Source of the DNA: Actinophytocola sp036378875
GTDB taxonomy: Bacteria > Actinomycetota > Actinomycetes > Mycobacteriales > Pseudonocardiaceae
Length of the DNA stretch: 64,000 nt
Assembly: GCF_036378875.1 (NCBI RefSeq)
Contig: NZ_DASUVO010000073.1
Span: forward strand, 62,001-126,000
Reading direction: 5' to 3'
Every line of letters begins with the position of its first letter. The first letter of the stretch is position 1. The notes under the pieces were generated by a model that searched no databases, had not been told where the DNA came from, and was given only the letters and a program-made list of their open reading frames with translations. The position numbers and the translations under genes were made by a program. Shown here one piece after another: positions 42,406-51,533 of the stretch.

Positions 42406-44955
42406 ATGTGGAAGGTCGCTCTCCGTGGCCTGCTGGCGCACAAACTACGGTTCGTGCTCACCGGGCTGTCCATCGTGCTCGGTGTCGGTTTCGTCGCCGG
42501 CACGTTCGTGCTCACCGACACCATCGACCGCACCTTCAGAGACCTGTTCACCGAGACCACGAAGGGCATCGATGTCGCGGTCCGCGGCAAGGAGGCCTTC
42601 GCCGTCGCGGGTGGCGGCGAGTTGCGGGAACCCGTGCCGGCGGCCCTCGTCGAGCAGGTCGGTGACGTTCCCGGTGTCGCGTTCGCGGAAGGCTATGTGT
42701 TCAGCTACGCGCAGTTCGTCGGCAAGGACGGTGAGCCGGTCACCACCGGTGGGGCCCCGACTCTCGGGATGTCGCTCCACGACTCGGCGCGGCTTCGGGC
42801 CGGGGCGACCATGCGGGAAGGCGAGTATCCGCGCGGCTCGGACGAGGTGGTCGTCGACCGGCGTACCGCGGACAAGCAGGGATACCGTGTCGGTGACCGG
42901 GTCCAGATCCAGTTCCAGGGCGGGCCAGGCGAGTTCACGATCAGCGGCATCATCGGCTTCGGCCCGGCCGACAACCTCGCCGGCGCGACGATGGCGGGCT
43001 TCGACCTGACGACGGCCCAACGGGTGCTCAACCGGGAAGGCGTCTTCGACCAGATCGACGTGGTCGCCGAGCCGGGGGTGGGCCTGGAGGTGCTGCGGGA
43101 CCGGATCGCGGCCGCGGTCGGCCCCGGCTACCAGACCCTCACCAACTCTCAGCTGGTCGAGGAGATCGCCGCGGGGATCGCGCAGTTCACCGACATCATC
43201 AACTACGCGCTGCTGGCGTTCGCGTTCATCGCCCTGTTCGTCGGCTCGTTCATCATCGTCAACACCTTCACGATCATCCTCGCCCAGCGCACCCGTGAGC
43301 TGGCTCTGCTGCGTTGCATCGGGGCGTCACAAGGGCAGGTGCTCGCCTCGGTGCTGGCCGAGGCACTTGTCATCGGGCTGGTCGCGGCTGTGGTCGGACT
43401 CGGCTCCGGTGTGCTGATAGCGATGGGACTGCGGTCCGTGTTCGCGCTCGTGGGTGCGGACCTGCCGACGACCAGCCTGGTGGTCGAGCCGCGCACCATC
43501 GTGGTCGGGCTGGCCGTCGGCGTCGGCGTGACGTTGCTCGCCTCGCTCGTCCCAGCGCTGAAGGCGATCAGGGTGTCACCGGTCGCGGCACTGCGGGAGC
43601 GTGCCGTGACCACCACCCGGTCGCGCGCCGGCCGGCTGCGCGTCGTCACCGGCGCACTGGTCACCGCCACGGGCGTCGCCCTGCTGCTGTTGGGGCTGTT
43701 CGGTTCCGCGGGCAACGAACTGCTCACCATCGCCGCAGGCGTCGTGGCGATCTTCATCGGTGTCGCCGTGCTCAGCGCGCTCGTGGCCAGGCCGATGGCC
43801 AGGCTGATCGGCTGGCCGTTCGCCCACTGGTCCGGGCAGCCGGGCAAGATCGCCCGAGACAACTCGATGCGCCACCCACGTCGTACCGCGTCCACCGCGG
43901 CCGCCCTCATGATCGGGCTCGCGCTGGTGAGCCTGGTGACCATCTTCGCCGCGTCTCTCAAGAAGACGGTGAACAGCACGTTCGACCAGGCGGTCACGGC
44001 CGACTACGTCCTGGCCACCTCGAGCACCAGCGGCCAGGGGTTCAGCGCCGAGGTCGCCCGGCGGCTCGCCGAGCAGCCCGAGATCGCCGCGGCCGCGGGC
44101 GTCCGGATGGGGCCGGTCAAGGTCGATGGCGTCAACCAGCCGCTCTTCGGCGCCGACCCGGTCGCGTACGACCGGACCACCAACCTCACCATGACGGCCG
44201 GCAGCCTCACCGACCTCACCGCGGGCGGGGCAGCGGTACGCGCGGACGTGGCCGCGGAGCACGGCTGGCGGGTCGGCGACACGGCGACCATGGACTTCCC
44301 GGTCGGCGGTGCCCAGCGGGTACCGGTCAGGGCGATCTACGAGGGCACCGACTTCGACCAGCCGTTCGTGCTCGCGCTGTCGGACTTCGAGCGTTACTAC
44401 GCCGACCAGCTCGACCTGTTCGTACTGGTCAAGGCCGAGTCCGGAGTCCCGGCGGCCGTCTCGAGGGCCGCGGTGGAGCGGGTGACGGCCGACTTCCCGA
44501 CCGTTCAGGTCTCCGACCACGCCGAGTACAAGGAGCAGCAGACCAACCAGATCGACCAGATCCTGATGCTGTTCTACCTGCTGCTGGCGCTGGCCGTGGT
44601 CATCGCGTGCATCGGCATCGTCAACACGCTGGCGCTGTCGGTGCTCGAGCGGGTGCGCGAACTCGGTCTGCTGCGTGCCCTGGGGATGACCAGGACCCAG
44701 CTGCGCGCCATGATCCGGTGGGAAGCGGTGATCATCGCCGTGCTCGGTGCGTCGCTGGGCCTGGTCGTCGGCACGTTCTTCGGCTGGACGCTGGTGCGGG
44801 CGCTACGTGACCAGGGCGTCACCGAGTTCGCCCTGCCCGTCGGCACGCTCCTGCTGTTCGTGCTCGCCGCCGCGGTCGCCGGCGTCCTCGCGGCGATCCT
44901 CCCCGGCCGGCGTGCCGCCCGGATCGACATGCTCCGCGCGATCACCACGGAATGA
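42406..44955 (+). CDS. FtsX-like ABC permease (MacB type)
   Basis: 849 residues: N-terminal membrane helix, extracytoplasmic MacB_PCD domain (about 40-245), FtsX transmembrane unit (about 260-410), two further spans, a second periplasmic domain (about 510-700) and a second FtsX unit (about 715-849). The duplicated layout lets one polypeptide act as a full permease with the ATPase encoded 6 nt upstream. Such pairs export peptides, lipids or antibiotics; substrate unknown. Confidence 0.9.
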   Translation: MWKVALRGLLAHKLRFVLTGLSIVLGVGFVAGTFVLTDTIDRTFRDLFTETTKGIDVAVRGKEAFAVAGGGELREPVPAALVEQVGDVPGVAFAEGYVFSYAQFVGKDGEPVTTGGAPTLGMSLHDSARLRAGATMREGEYPRGSDEVVVDRRTADKQGYRVGDRVQIQFQGGPGEFTISGIIGFGPADNLAGATMAGFDLTTAQRVLNREGVFDQIDVVAEPGVGLEVLRDRIAAAVGPGYQTLTNSQLVEEIAAGIAQFTDIINYALLAFAFIALFVGSFIIVNTFTIILAQRTRELALLRCIGASQGQVLASVLAEALVIGLVAAVVGLGSGVLIAMGLRSVFALVGADLPTTSLVVEPRTIVVGLAVGVGVTLLASLVPALKAIRVSPVAALRERAVTTTRSRAGRLRVVTGALVTATGVALLLLGLFGSAGNELLTIAAGVVAIFIGVAVLSALVARPMARLIGWPFAHWSGQPGKIARDNSMRHPRRTASTAAALMIGLALVSLVTIFAASLKKTVNSTFDQAVTADYVLATSSTSGQGFSAEVARRLAEQPEIAAAAGVRMGPVKVDGVNQPLFGADPVAYDRTTNLTMTAGSLTDLTAGGAAVRADVAAEHGWRVGDTATMDFPVGGAQRVPVRAIYEGTDFDQPFVLALSDFERYYADQLDLFVLVKAESGVPAAVSRAAVERVTADFPTVQVSDHAEYKEQQTNQIDQILMLFYLLLALAVVIACIGIVNTLALSVLERVRELGLLRALGMTRTQLRAMIRWEAVIIAVLGASLGLVVGTFFGWTLVRALRDQGVTEFALPVGTLLLFVLAAAVAGVLAAILPGRRAARIDMLRAITTE

Positions 44956-45019
44956 GCGGAGCTCGTTCAGCTGGACCGGCCACGCGCCTGTCCCGAGTCG
45001 ACCCCTGGTTGTCGAGGCG

Positions 45020-46180
45020 TTAGTCGAGTGTCCAGTACACCGCGTGGGATTTCCCGGCAGCGGTGGTGGCGTCACCGATGACACGGCCGCTCTCGGTGAT
45101 CAGGTAGGCGTCGCTGCGGTTGCCGCCGGGCAGCATGCCGAGTTGCCTGCGCTCCCCGTTTCGGTACCAGACGGTCGCTTGACTCCGGAGACTGCCCACC
45201 ACGGTGCCGTGTGCGTCGACCCCTCCGACGTTGGCGCCACGGCCGTCGTCGGGCAGGACGGTGAGGTTGCCGTCGGGGTCCCAGAGCACCGCCGATCGGG
45301 CAGGGGCGTTGAGGTAGCCGAAACCGACCACGTAGCCGGTAGGGCCGATCTGTGAGAGCCAGACCGAATGAGGGCTGGGCCATTCCAGCCTGCGTATCGT
45401 GCCGTCCAGATCCCAGGTCACCGGGATGGTGGGACCACTCATGGTCTCGTTCATCGTTCCACCGGCCACACCGTGTTCGTTGATCTTGATGGTCCCGCTG
45501 CTCCAACTTTGTGGCGCCAGATCGGTGATCGGCCCGCCGTTCACCCACCGCACGGCGTGGTTCGCCCCGGCGCGGTTGGCGAGGCCCACGATGATGCTGC
45601 CGTCGCTGGAGATGTCCTCGACCATGCTCCAGGTGTCGCCGGGCAGCACGCCCAGGTCGGTGGCCTGGCCGTCCGGGTCCCAGCGGAAGGCGTGATACTC
45701 GTTGTCCGGCGTCGACCAGTTTCCGACGACGACGCCGGTGTCGCTGATCGCCCACGCCGTGGCGTTGTGGTAGCCGGGTGGAATCTGCAGCGTGGTCGGC
45801 TGGCCCTGGGCGTCCCAGCGGGTCGGCACGGCGGCGGTCGGGGTCAGCACGTAGCCGGCGGAAACCCCGTGATTGTTGATGTCTCGCACCTGCCCCTCGC
45901 TGCCGCCTGGCGTCGGCAGCGCCATGATCTGCCCGTCGGCGTCCCAGCGAACCGGACGACTGCGCCGCGGAGTGGGGCCTGCCAACGACAGCCCCACCAT
46001 CTCCCCCGCGTCATTGACCGCCAGGACCCTACTGTCGTCGTCGCCGGGCAACGTACCGAGATCCACCGGCCCAACCGGGGAGGCCTGCGCGATCCCCGTC
46101 AGCGCGCCGGAGAAAACGACAAGAGCCGCCACCAGCGACGTCGCCGGTCTTCGACCACCGGTCACAAGATTCCTCATCAT
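45020..46180 (-). CDS. secreted HAF-repeat protein
   Basis: 386 residues. Signal (about 1-33), then seven or eight repeats of about 45 residues with the pattern D-L-G-x-L-P-G-x-x-S...A-x-x-I-N-x-x-G-x-V-V-G...A-x-x-W, the HAF extracellular repeat family that forms a beta-propeller. Function unknown. ATG 46180 has GGGAG 5 nt upstream; a neighbouring ATG (46177) is equally possible. Converges on the FtsX-like gene. Confidence 0.8.
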   Translation of the reverse strand: MMRNLVTGGRRPATSLVAALVVFSGALTGIAQASPVGPVDLGTLPGDDDSRVLAVNDAGEMVGLSLAGPTPRRSRPVRWDADGQIMALPTPGGSEGQVRDINNHGVSAGYVLTPTAAVPTRWDAQGQPTTLQIPPGYHNATAWAISDTGVVVGNWSTPDNEYHAFRWDPDGQATDLGVLPGDTWSMVEDISSDGSIIVGLANRAGANHAVRWVNGGPITDLAPQSWSSGTIKINEHGVAGGTMNETMSGPTIPVTWDLDGTIRRLEWPSPHSVWLSQIGPTGYVVGFGYLNAPARSAVLWDPDGNLTVLPDDGRGANVGGVDAHGTVVGSLRSQATVWYRNGERRQLGMLPGGNRSDAYLITESGRVIGDATTAAGKSHAVYWTLD

Positions 46181-46318
46181 GATGACTCCCATTCTGTAGC
46201 AGTGATCGCCTTCCACGCGAATAGCCGACTGATTCAACGATCTGAAAGAAACCGGCGTGGCGCGAATTGGCAATGACGCCCTCACGCGGCAAGGCTGGCG
46301 TCTGAAAGCGCGCTCTGT

Positions 46319-46690
46319 TCAGCCACCGAACCAGGCGAGGCACCACTCGCCGTTCTCCCTGATCAAACCTATCTCGGTCTGACTGGTCGAGTCGGTGTAG
46401 GTCACGGTGACCTCGCCGACCGCCTTGTCGCCGCCATCGAGGCGGACGGTACCCAGTTCGGCACCCACCAGCGGGGAAGGGGCGACCTGGTCGAGTGGAT
46501 TTGAGGCATCGGAACACAAAACGGCGGCGAGCGCCTCAGCGTCCTTGTCGGCGAACGCGTCGACAGCAGCCTCGGCCGTGCCCTCCGGTGTGCTGGTATC
46601 CGGTCCGTTCGTGAGCACGACGACGAGAACCACGACCACGGCGATCACGAACACGGCCACGCCCGAGAGCAACCACATCTTCTTCTTCAC
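46319..46690 (-). CDS. membrane-anchored small extracytoplasmic protein (DUF4878-like)
   Basis: 123 residues. KKK start, one membrane anchor (about 6-28), then a NTF2-like domain: EGTAEAAVDAFADKDAEAL, a pair of Cys and a final WCLAWFGG. Similar to Mce-associated/DUF4878 lumazine-like small proteins that follow a membrane helix with an NTF2 fold (inference). GTG 46690 chosen where the basic membrane leader begins; earlier in-frame codons overlap the methyltransferase 3' region. Confidence 0.6.
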   Translation of the reverse strand: MKKKMWLLSGVAVFVIAVVVVLVVVLTNGPDTSTPEGTAEAAVDAFADKDAEALAAVLCSDASNPLDQVAPSPLVGAELGTVRLDGGDKAVGEVTVTYTDSTSQTEIGLIRENGEWCLAWFGG

Positions 46691-46824
46691 GCCGACAATC
46701 TTTTCAGCTCGACCGCCAGTTTGGCGGACTCCAGCCGACGAAGCCGCTCGGACGCTCCACAAGTAGCTGCCGCGACGCACGCCGAGGAGTGTGCACATCA
46801 CGGTCCTGATGATGGATTGGAGAG

Positions 46825-47613
46825 TCAGGTCGGTTTGCGGCCCCATGCGGTGATCATCGGTGCGAGCATGAGGTGTAGGTCGCCGCTGGCGAGGTTCGCG
46901 AGGTGTGTCTCGATCTCCTCGGGGGTAGCCAGTTCCGCGGCCAGCAGCTGGTCGCGGACGTGCTGGATCGTGGCCGCCTCCAGGATGGTGCAGGCGCGTG
47001 ATCCGATCGGGAAGTAGGCCTCCGCGCTGACGTCCTCCAGGTCCGACTCACGCAGCAGCCTGGGCAGCGTGCGACCGTACGCGAGGTCCGCGCCGCGTTC
47101 GGCCAGCAGCGTGCGGATGTGGGTGCGCAGCCGGTTCGCCAGCTCCTCGGCGGGGCCGCGCTCGTCCGGACAGGCGAGCGGCTGCAGCGAGGGGTCCGCA
47201 TCCTCGATCACCAGCCATCCGCCAGGCCGCAGCGCGTCGATCATGACCCGCAGCGCGGCCGCGCGATCCTTCAGGTGGACCAGCACCAGTCGGGCGTGGA
47301 CCAGGTCGAAGGTCTCCGCTGGCGGCGGGTCGCTTGTCACGTCGTGCCGACGTACTTCCAGTACACCGCCTGCCGCGGGCTCGGTCCACGACACGTCGAT
47401 GTCGGTGGCCAGCACCCGGCCGCTGGATCCCACGCGCTGTGCCAGGCCGTGCGGTACCGAGACGCCGCCGGCACCGACCTCCCAACACCGCCATCCTTCG
47501 CCAAGCCCTATGTCGTCGAGGTGGCGAAACGTCCATGGATCGAACAGTTCGGCGAGCGCTGCGAACCTTTCGCCCGCTTCCGGGCGACGGTTGTCGAGCA
47601 GATAGCGGTTCAC
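46825..47613 (-). CDS. class I SAM-dependent methyltransferase
   Basis: 262 residues. SAM motif I WEVGAGGVSVP (about residue 44), acidic end of beta-2 TDID, motif HARLVLVHL and post-motif LRPGGWLVIED fit the UbiE/Methyltransf_25 group. The rest forms a lid, with an ACTILEAATI segment. Substrate unknown. GTG start at 47613 gives the NRYLLDNRRPEAGERF start common in such enzymes. Confidence 0.83.
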   Translation of the reverse strand: MNRYLLDNRRPEAGERFAALAELFDPWTFRHLDDIGLGEGWRCWEVGAGGVSVPHGLAQRVGSSGRVLATDIDVSWTEPAAGGVLEVRRHDVTSDPPPAETFDLVHARLVLVHLKDRAAALRVMIDALRPGGWLVIEDADPSLQPLACPDERGPAEELANRLRTHIRTLLAERGADLAYGRTLPRLLRESDLEDVSAEAYFPIGSRACTILEAATIQHVRDQLLAAELATPEEIETHLANLASGDLHLMLAPMITAWGRKPT

Positions 47614-47779
47614 CGCAACAGCATGACCCCGTCACCGTCGCGCGAGAACTGACGTTGACCAACATCACGCGCCCGGCCAAGAGCCGCGCGCCCGGACTTG
47701 AATCGGTCGGGCGGTGTCGTAGGCGGCCCAAGTGTCGGCGGTATGGATTCCTGCCATCGGAGTCGGGGTTCTGGCGCGG

Positions 47780-48775
47780 TCACGTGAGCGGCAGCGCCAT
47801 CAGTCGCACGTGGTAGGGGTCCCAGCGTGACATCGCGAAGTGCAGTACCGAGCTGTTGGCGCTGTCCGGGTGCAGGAACGCGCCGTACAGACCGGGATGT
47901 TGAGTGCCGTCCGCGACGACCTGTCCGGTGGTCCACGGTCCGGTCGGCCGGGGTGCGGTGCGCAGCACGATGGCCGCGCGGTGCTCGTCCAGGTACAGCG
48001 CGACCCACTGGCGGGTCACGGTGTTGTACTGGACCGACAGCTCGCCGACGGGGCCGTTCATGACCGGCGCGGCGTTGTCGATCGCCGCCTCGTCCTCCCA
48101 GGTGGTCCCGGTCCAGTACCTGTACGCGGTCAGCCGACCGACGGCCGTCTCGGTCACCCTGGCCACCCTGGCATCGCCGAGTCGCCCGTTGGGGGTGCCG
48201 AACAGGTAGACGTGGCCGTCGTGGCGTGCCATCGCACCGAGTTGGAAGCCGCTGCCGACGCCCTGGTTCGGCCATCGTGCGGTGCTCGGCTTGGTCCAGG
48301 TCTTTCCGCCGTCGGTGGAGACTGCCAGACCCGCGTAGTTGGTCGTCCACTGCCCACCGGTGCCCCATTCCCGCACGGACATGTAGTGGATGTAGTCGCG
48401 GTCGCGCGAGGAGATCGCGGCAGTGGGGATCACGGTCACCTCGGGCACGCTCGGGTCGCCGGCCAGGATCTGCGCGGCGTGCCCCGGCCGGTCGGTGATC
48501 ATCGAGTCGATGCGAAGCCCGTCGGACAGCGTCGGGTCCACCGAGTGGGCGAGGGTGTTGAAGCGCCAGTCCGCCGTTTCCGGGCCGGCACCCTGGCCGC
48601 CCCACCCAACGCCGTAGGTGTCGCCGAACGCCATAGCGACACGGCCCCTGCTGTCTCGCCACATCACACCGAGATCTGTGGCGTGCACCGCGAACCGCGT
48701 CGCCGTCTGGTTGATGTCACCCGTTCCCTGCCCCGCGATGAGCCCCACCACCCGGGCCTGTGCTGGTCGTCCCAT
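47780..48775 (-). CDS. DUF4185 protein
   Basis: 331 residues forming a predicted five-bladed propeller: DLGVMWRDSRGRVAMAFGDTYG, LAVSTDGGKTW, MARHDGHVYLFGTPNGR and SVQYNTVTRQWVALYLDE. DUF4185 members are usually secreted and act on or bind mycobacterial/actinobacterial glycans, but no signal peptide is present from ATG 48775; an upstream start would be needed for export and none is clear. Confidence 0.72.
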   Translation of the reverse strand: MGRPAQARVVGLIAGQGTGDINQTATRFAVHATDLGVMWRDSRGRVAMAFGDTYGVGWGGQGAGPETADWRFNTLAHSVDPTLSDGLRIDSMITDRPGHAAQILAGDPSVPEVTVIPTAAISSRDRDYIHYMSVREWGTGGQWTTNYAGLAVSTDGGKTWTKPSTARWPNQGVGSGFQLGAMARHDGHVYLFGTPNGRLGDARVARVTETAVGRLTAYRYWTGTTWEDEAAIDNAAPVMNGPVGELSVQYNTVTRQWVALYLDEHRAAIVLRTAPRPTGPWTTGQVVADGTQHPGLYGAFLHPDSANSSVLHFAMSRWDPYHVRLMALPLT

Positions 48776-48893
48776 GAACCCATCATCACCCGGCCAGGAC
48801 CGTTGCGCAGCAACCCGTCTGACCGCTGCGTTCCCCTTCCGCTCGGTGATCTGCCTACGGCAGAAGGGTTTGTCACGGTCGGCGAGGCTTAGT

Positions 48894-49184
48894 GTGTCGG
48901 TTGTGCGTCCGATGACCCGAGAGGAACGAGAGGCCTTCCTCGCAGAACCGTATGTCGGAATCCTGAGCGTCACGGCCGAGCCGGAACGTGCCCCGCTGAC
49001 CACCCCGATCTGGTACGAGTACCAGCCGGGCGGGCTCGTCAAGGTGATCACGGCCCCCGGCCTGCGCAAGGTGCGGCTCATCGAGGAGGCGGGCCGGTTC
49101 GCGTTGTGCGCGCAGGTGGCCAATACAACGCACGCTCATGCCGATGTGCGGATGGATCGTACAGGCGGGGGGATGGTGGTCTGA
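48894..49184 (+). CDS. PNPOx-like FMN-binding protein, C-terminally truncated
   Basis: 96 residues. MTREEREAFLAEPYVGILSV and the TTPIWYEYQPGG and RKVRLIEEAGRFALCAQ segments match the N-terminal two-thirds of the pyridoxamine-5'-phosphate-oxidase-like/F420 family. The usual V-x-GxA-x-V second half is missing; the last about 22 residues are unrelated. GTG 48894 has GAGG upstream; GTG 48903 and ATG 48912 are alternatives. Convergent with DUF402, whose stop is 2 nt away. Confidence 0.55.
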   Translation: MSVVRPMTREEREAFLAEPYVGILSVTAEPERAPLTTPIWYEYQPGGLVKVITAPGLRKVRLIEEAGRFALCAQVANTTHAHADVRMDRTGGGMVV

Positions 49185-49186
49185 GG

Positions 49187-49759
49187 TCAGCCTGGTGCGG
49201 TGACGATCGGTCCCAGTGGGCTGGGGAGCGCCGCCAGGTCGCGCAGCCGCTGGGGCGGGAAGTCGGTCCATGTCGGGCTGGGGTCGCGGGCGGCGTGCAG
49301 GTGCTGGTCGAGGAAGTGTTGCCAGCGCCGCAGTCCGTCAACGGCGGTGGCTATGTCGAGTTCTCCTGCTTCGATCGCGTCGGCGAACTCGTCGAGATCG
49401 AGCAACCGCTGGTGGCGGCCGTCAGTGGGTACCAGGACATCGGCGTAGAGGTCCCGGACGGTGATCGAGTCCCGCGTGGTCGAGACGTGCACGAGGTCCA
49501 CATACCAGGTGGTCGGTCCGGCCTGGGCGCGGTCGGTTCCACGGGTGGACCGCCAGGCGGGAATGGACATGCTCACCCCGAGGTCGAGCAACACGAACAC
49601 GCGTTCCAGCAGCGTCCGACCGGGCCATGGCACGAAGCTGTCCGGCAGTTGGAACTCGTAGGCAAGCGTGTCACCGAGGCGGACGCCGGGCAGCGGCCCG
49701 AACAACGGTCTCGCATCGCCGTGAGCGCCTCGCCAGACCTCAACCTGTTCATGAACCAT
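49187..49759 (-). CDS. DUF402-family protein
   Basis: 190 residues. The core WYVDLVHVS...VRDLYADVLV...LDLDEFADAIEAGEL matches DUF402 (FomD-like, nucleoside diphosphatase in fosfomycin and other pathways). ATG 49759 begins with MVHEQVEVW and fits the family length; the open frame continues upstream without a recognisable sequence. No partner genes of a biosynthetic pathway are visible. Confidence 0.65.
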   Translation of the reverse strand: MVHEQVEVWRGAHGDARPLFGPLPGVRLGDTLAYEFQLPDSFVPWPGRTLLERVFVLLDLGVSMSIPAWRSTRGTDRAQAGPTTWYVDLVHVSTTRDSITVRDLYADVLVPTDGRHQRLLDLDEFADAIEAGELDIATAVDGLRRWQHFLDQHLHAARDPSPTWTDFPPQRLRDLAALPSPLGPIVTAPG

Positions 49760-50758
49760 TCGTACCCGACACGGCAGAAGGATGCGGCGGTTCCCTCCAG
49801 ACGCGCACATCGTGATCGACAACGTTGTTCGCGAACACCATCGCCGACAACGCACTGTCATGCCGCTTATCGAGCGTTCGAGAACGCAGCCCTCGCCAAT
49901 CGACAGCGCGATAACCTGTTCCACTTCTGCGCTGCTGTCGGTGACCCACCACTGGCAACGCGGTGGTCCCGCAACGAGGCAAGTCACGGGTGGAGCGCCC
50001 AGCTGAGGACGAACGACCTGGAGGGTGCGCCGAGTAGCGGCCAGACTTGATCGCGAGGAACCATGGGTGCGGTCGAAATTCAACGACATTGATCACGACA
50101 GATGATCAACATGTGCGTTCAGAATCCACAAACAAGTGCGGTCAACTCGCGGACATAATCACGTGGTTTTGTCGGTCGGATGCGACCGCGTTTCCCCGCG
50201 ACAACCGACCGCACCCTGTTCGGTGGGGAGGCTTGTGTTCGTGAGGTCCGACCGCACCCGATCCCGCGGCTCGCGAGGCTGGCACACTCCGCCCTTCCTC
50301 GATCCCGCTGCCGCCCTTGGCTGTTGCGAAGGCGTAGATGCGAGGGGTGCCGTTTGCCACCTGTTGCGAGATCACCACGTTGCCAGTTGGTGGACCATCG
50401 ACGGCAGGTGATCCACCGAGAGAACGTGTTCCAGATCTGCCGCGTGGATCGATCATGTCGACGGCGACTGAATGTCCTGTCATGTCGAGCTGAGGACGGG
50501 TGAACGATCTCACCGCCAGCTTCGCGGGCCAAAACATCCGTCCGGCCCATCTACGCCCGGCGGCCGGGAACGGTCCCGGCGGCGAACCGTTAGCGTCGAA
50601 CGTCCCTGCTGGAGCTGTCGAAAGGTACCGGATAAACCAACGCGGGTTCCCCATCCACACGTCGACCACGGTCTGGCGATGTTTTGTCAATCGTCGGGCG
50701 ACGGCGTCGTCGACGTGGACGAGAAACCTGACTTCGCACTGATCAAGGAAGGATCCTC
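49760..50758. other. gene-poor stretch, about 1 kb
   Basis: No supported gene. Several overlapping frames on both strands lack ribosome sites, consistent GC3 or family motifs. Local AT-rich patches (50080-50170) suggest promoter or recombined DNA. It separates the DUF402 gene from the I36-like gene. Confidence 0.4.
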
Positions 50759-50811
50759 ATGGCAAAGAAGGATTTCCACGTTTCCTTGTCCGACTGCTGG
50801 CTGTCCTCTGC

Positions 50812-51315
50812 GTGCCTCTTGTTTTGAGGACGGTATTCGCGTCAGCCGCGCCCGCCGACACCCGACGTGGCGCGGGACCGCAGAACGCGCGGTTCGACGG
50901 CAGGTCGATCGACCTCTCGAAAGGCTGTGGAAACGCCCAGAGCTGTGTCGTTCTGACGCCGGAAGTCCGTTGCTTCACCACCCACGCAGAAGCTGACGCC
51001 TTCCTCGGATACGACCGCGCGAGCGACCAGGCGGCCCGGACCGCCCAGGCCACGTCCTGTCCGAGCGGCTGGTTGTGCCTCTACGACGGTCTGAACGGGG
51101 CGGGCAGGCGTTTGCAGTTCCGGGATGAGTACTGGAACAACCTGTGGGAATACGACTTCGCGCGCAAAGCCTCTTCGGTGTGGAACAACCAAGGCTGTTC
51201 TGACGGCGGCGCGCTCGATGAAGTGCCTCCCGGCAACACCGTGGAAATACTCTCGTGCGCCTACTACTCCAATCTTCTCAATTGGGACAACCGGGCAACG
51301 GGCGTCCACGGCTGA
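50812..51315 (+). CDS. peptidase-inhibitor I36/crystallin-like secreted protein with frame-broken leader
   Basis: The mature region is intact: SCPSGWLCLYDGLNGAG, a long Arg/Gln stretch, WNNLWEYDF and a final SCAYYSNLL match the beta/gamma-crystallin-like I36 family (small secreted inhibitors/calcium-binding folds). A perfect leader FPRFLVRLLAVLCVPLVL is encoded just upstream (about 50773-50826) but in the frame of 50812, while the only good start, ATG 50759 behind AAGGAAGG, is out of frame by two. The given start GTG 50812 lies inside the leader, so the true product needs a one-base correction near 50772 or is no longer exported. Confidence 0.65.
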   Translation: MPLVLRTVFASAAPADTRRGAGPQNARFDGRSIDLSKGCGNAQSCVVLTPEVRCFTTHAEADAFLGYDRASDQAARTAQATSCPSGWLCLYDGLNGAGRRLQFRDEYWNNLWEYDFARKASSVWNNQGCSDGGALDEVPPGNTVEILSCAYYSNLLNWDNRATGVHG

Positions 51316-51381
51316 TCGACGTCGAGTTCTCGAACCACAGCAAACTCTGCACGCCGACTGACAGTAAGAAAGGCGGACCCT

Positions 51382-51418
51382 GAGTGGGGGATACCCCACA
51401 AGTCGGCATCCCCCACTC
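51382..51418 (+). terminator. hairpin after the I36-like gene
   Basis: Perfect 11-bp stem (GAGTGGGGGAT / ATCCCCCACTC) with a 15-nt loop, about 65 nt after the stop and 115 nt before the GH16 start. Could also be an operator for GH16. Confidence 0.65.
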
Positions 51419-51533
51419 GTCCGTCAGATCTCCCGGTGCAGCGGTGAGCGCTGTCCGGGTGCGGTCGGCACCGGTTTCCTCGCGGTGCGCGACTTTTCCT
51501 GTCGACTTGTGCGACGAACAGAAGGAAGGACCC

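Noticed and set aside
50142..50690. ORF with an AKGGSG stretch resembling ParA/MinD
   Set aside because: No flanking ATPase motifs, no ribosome site; chance.
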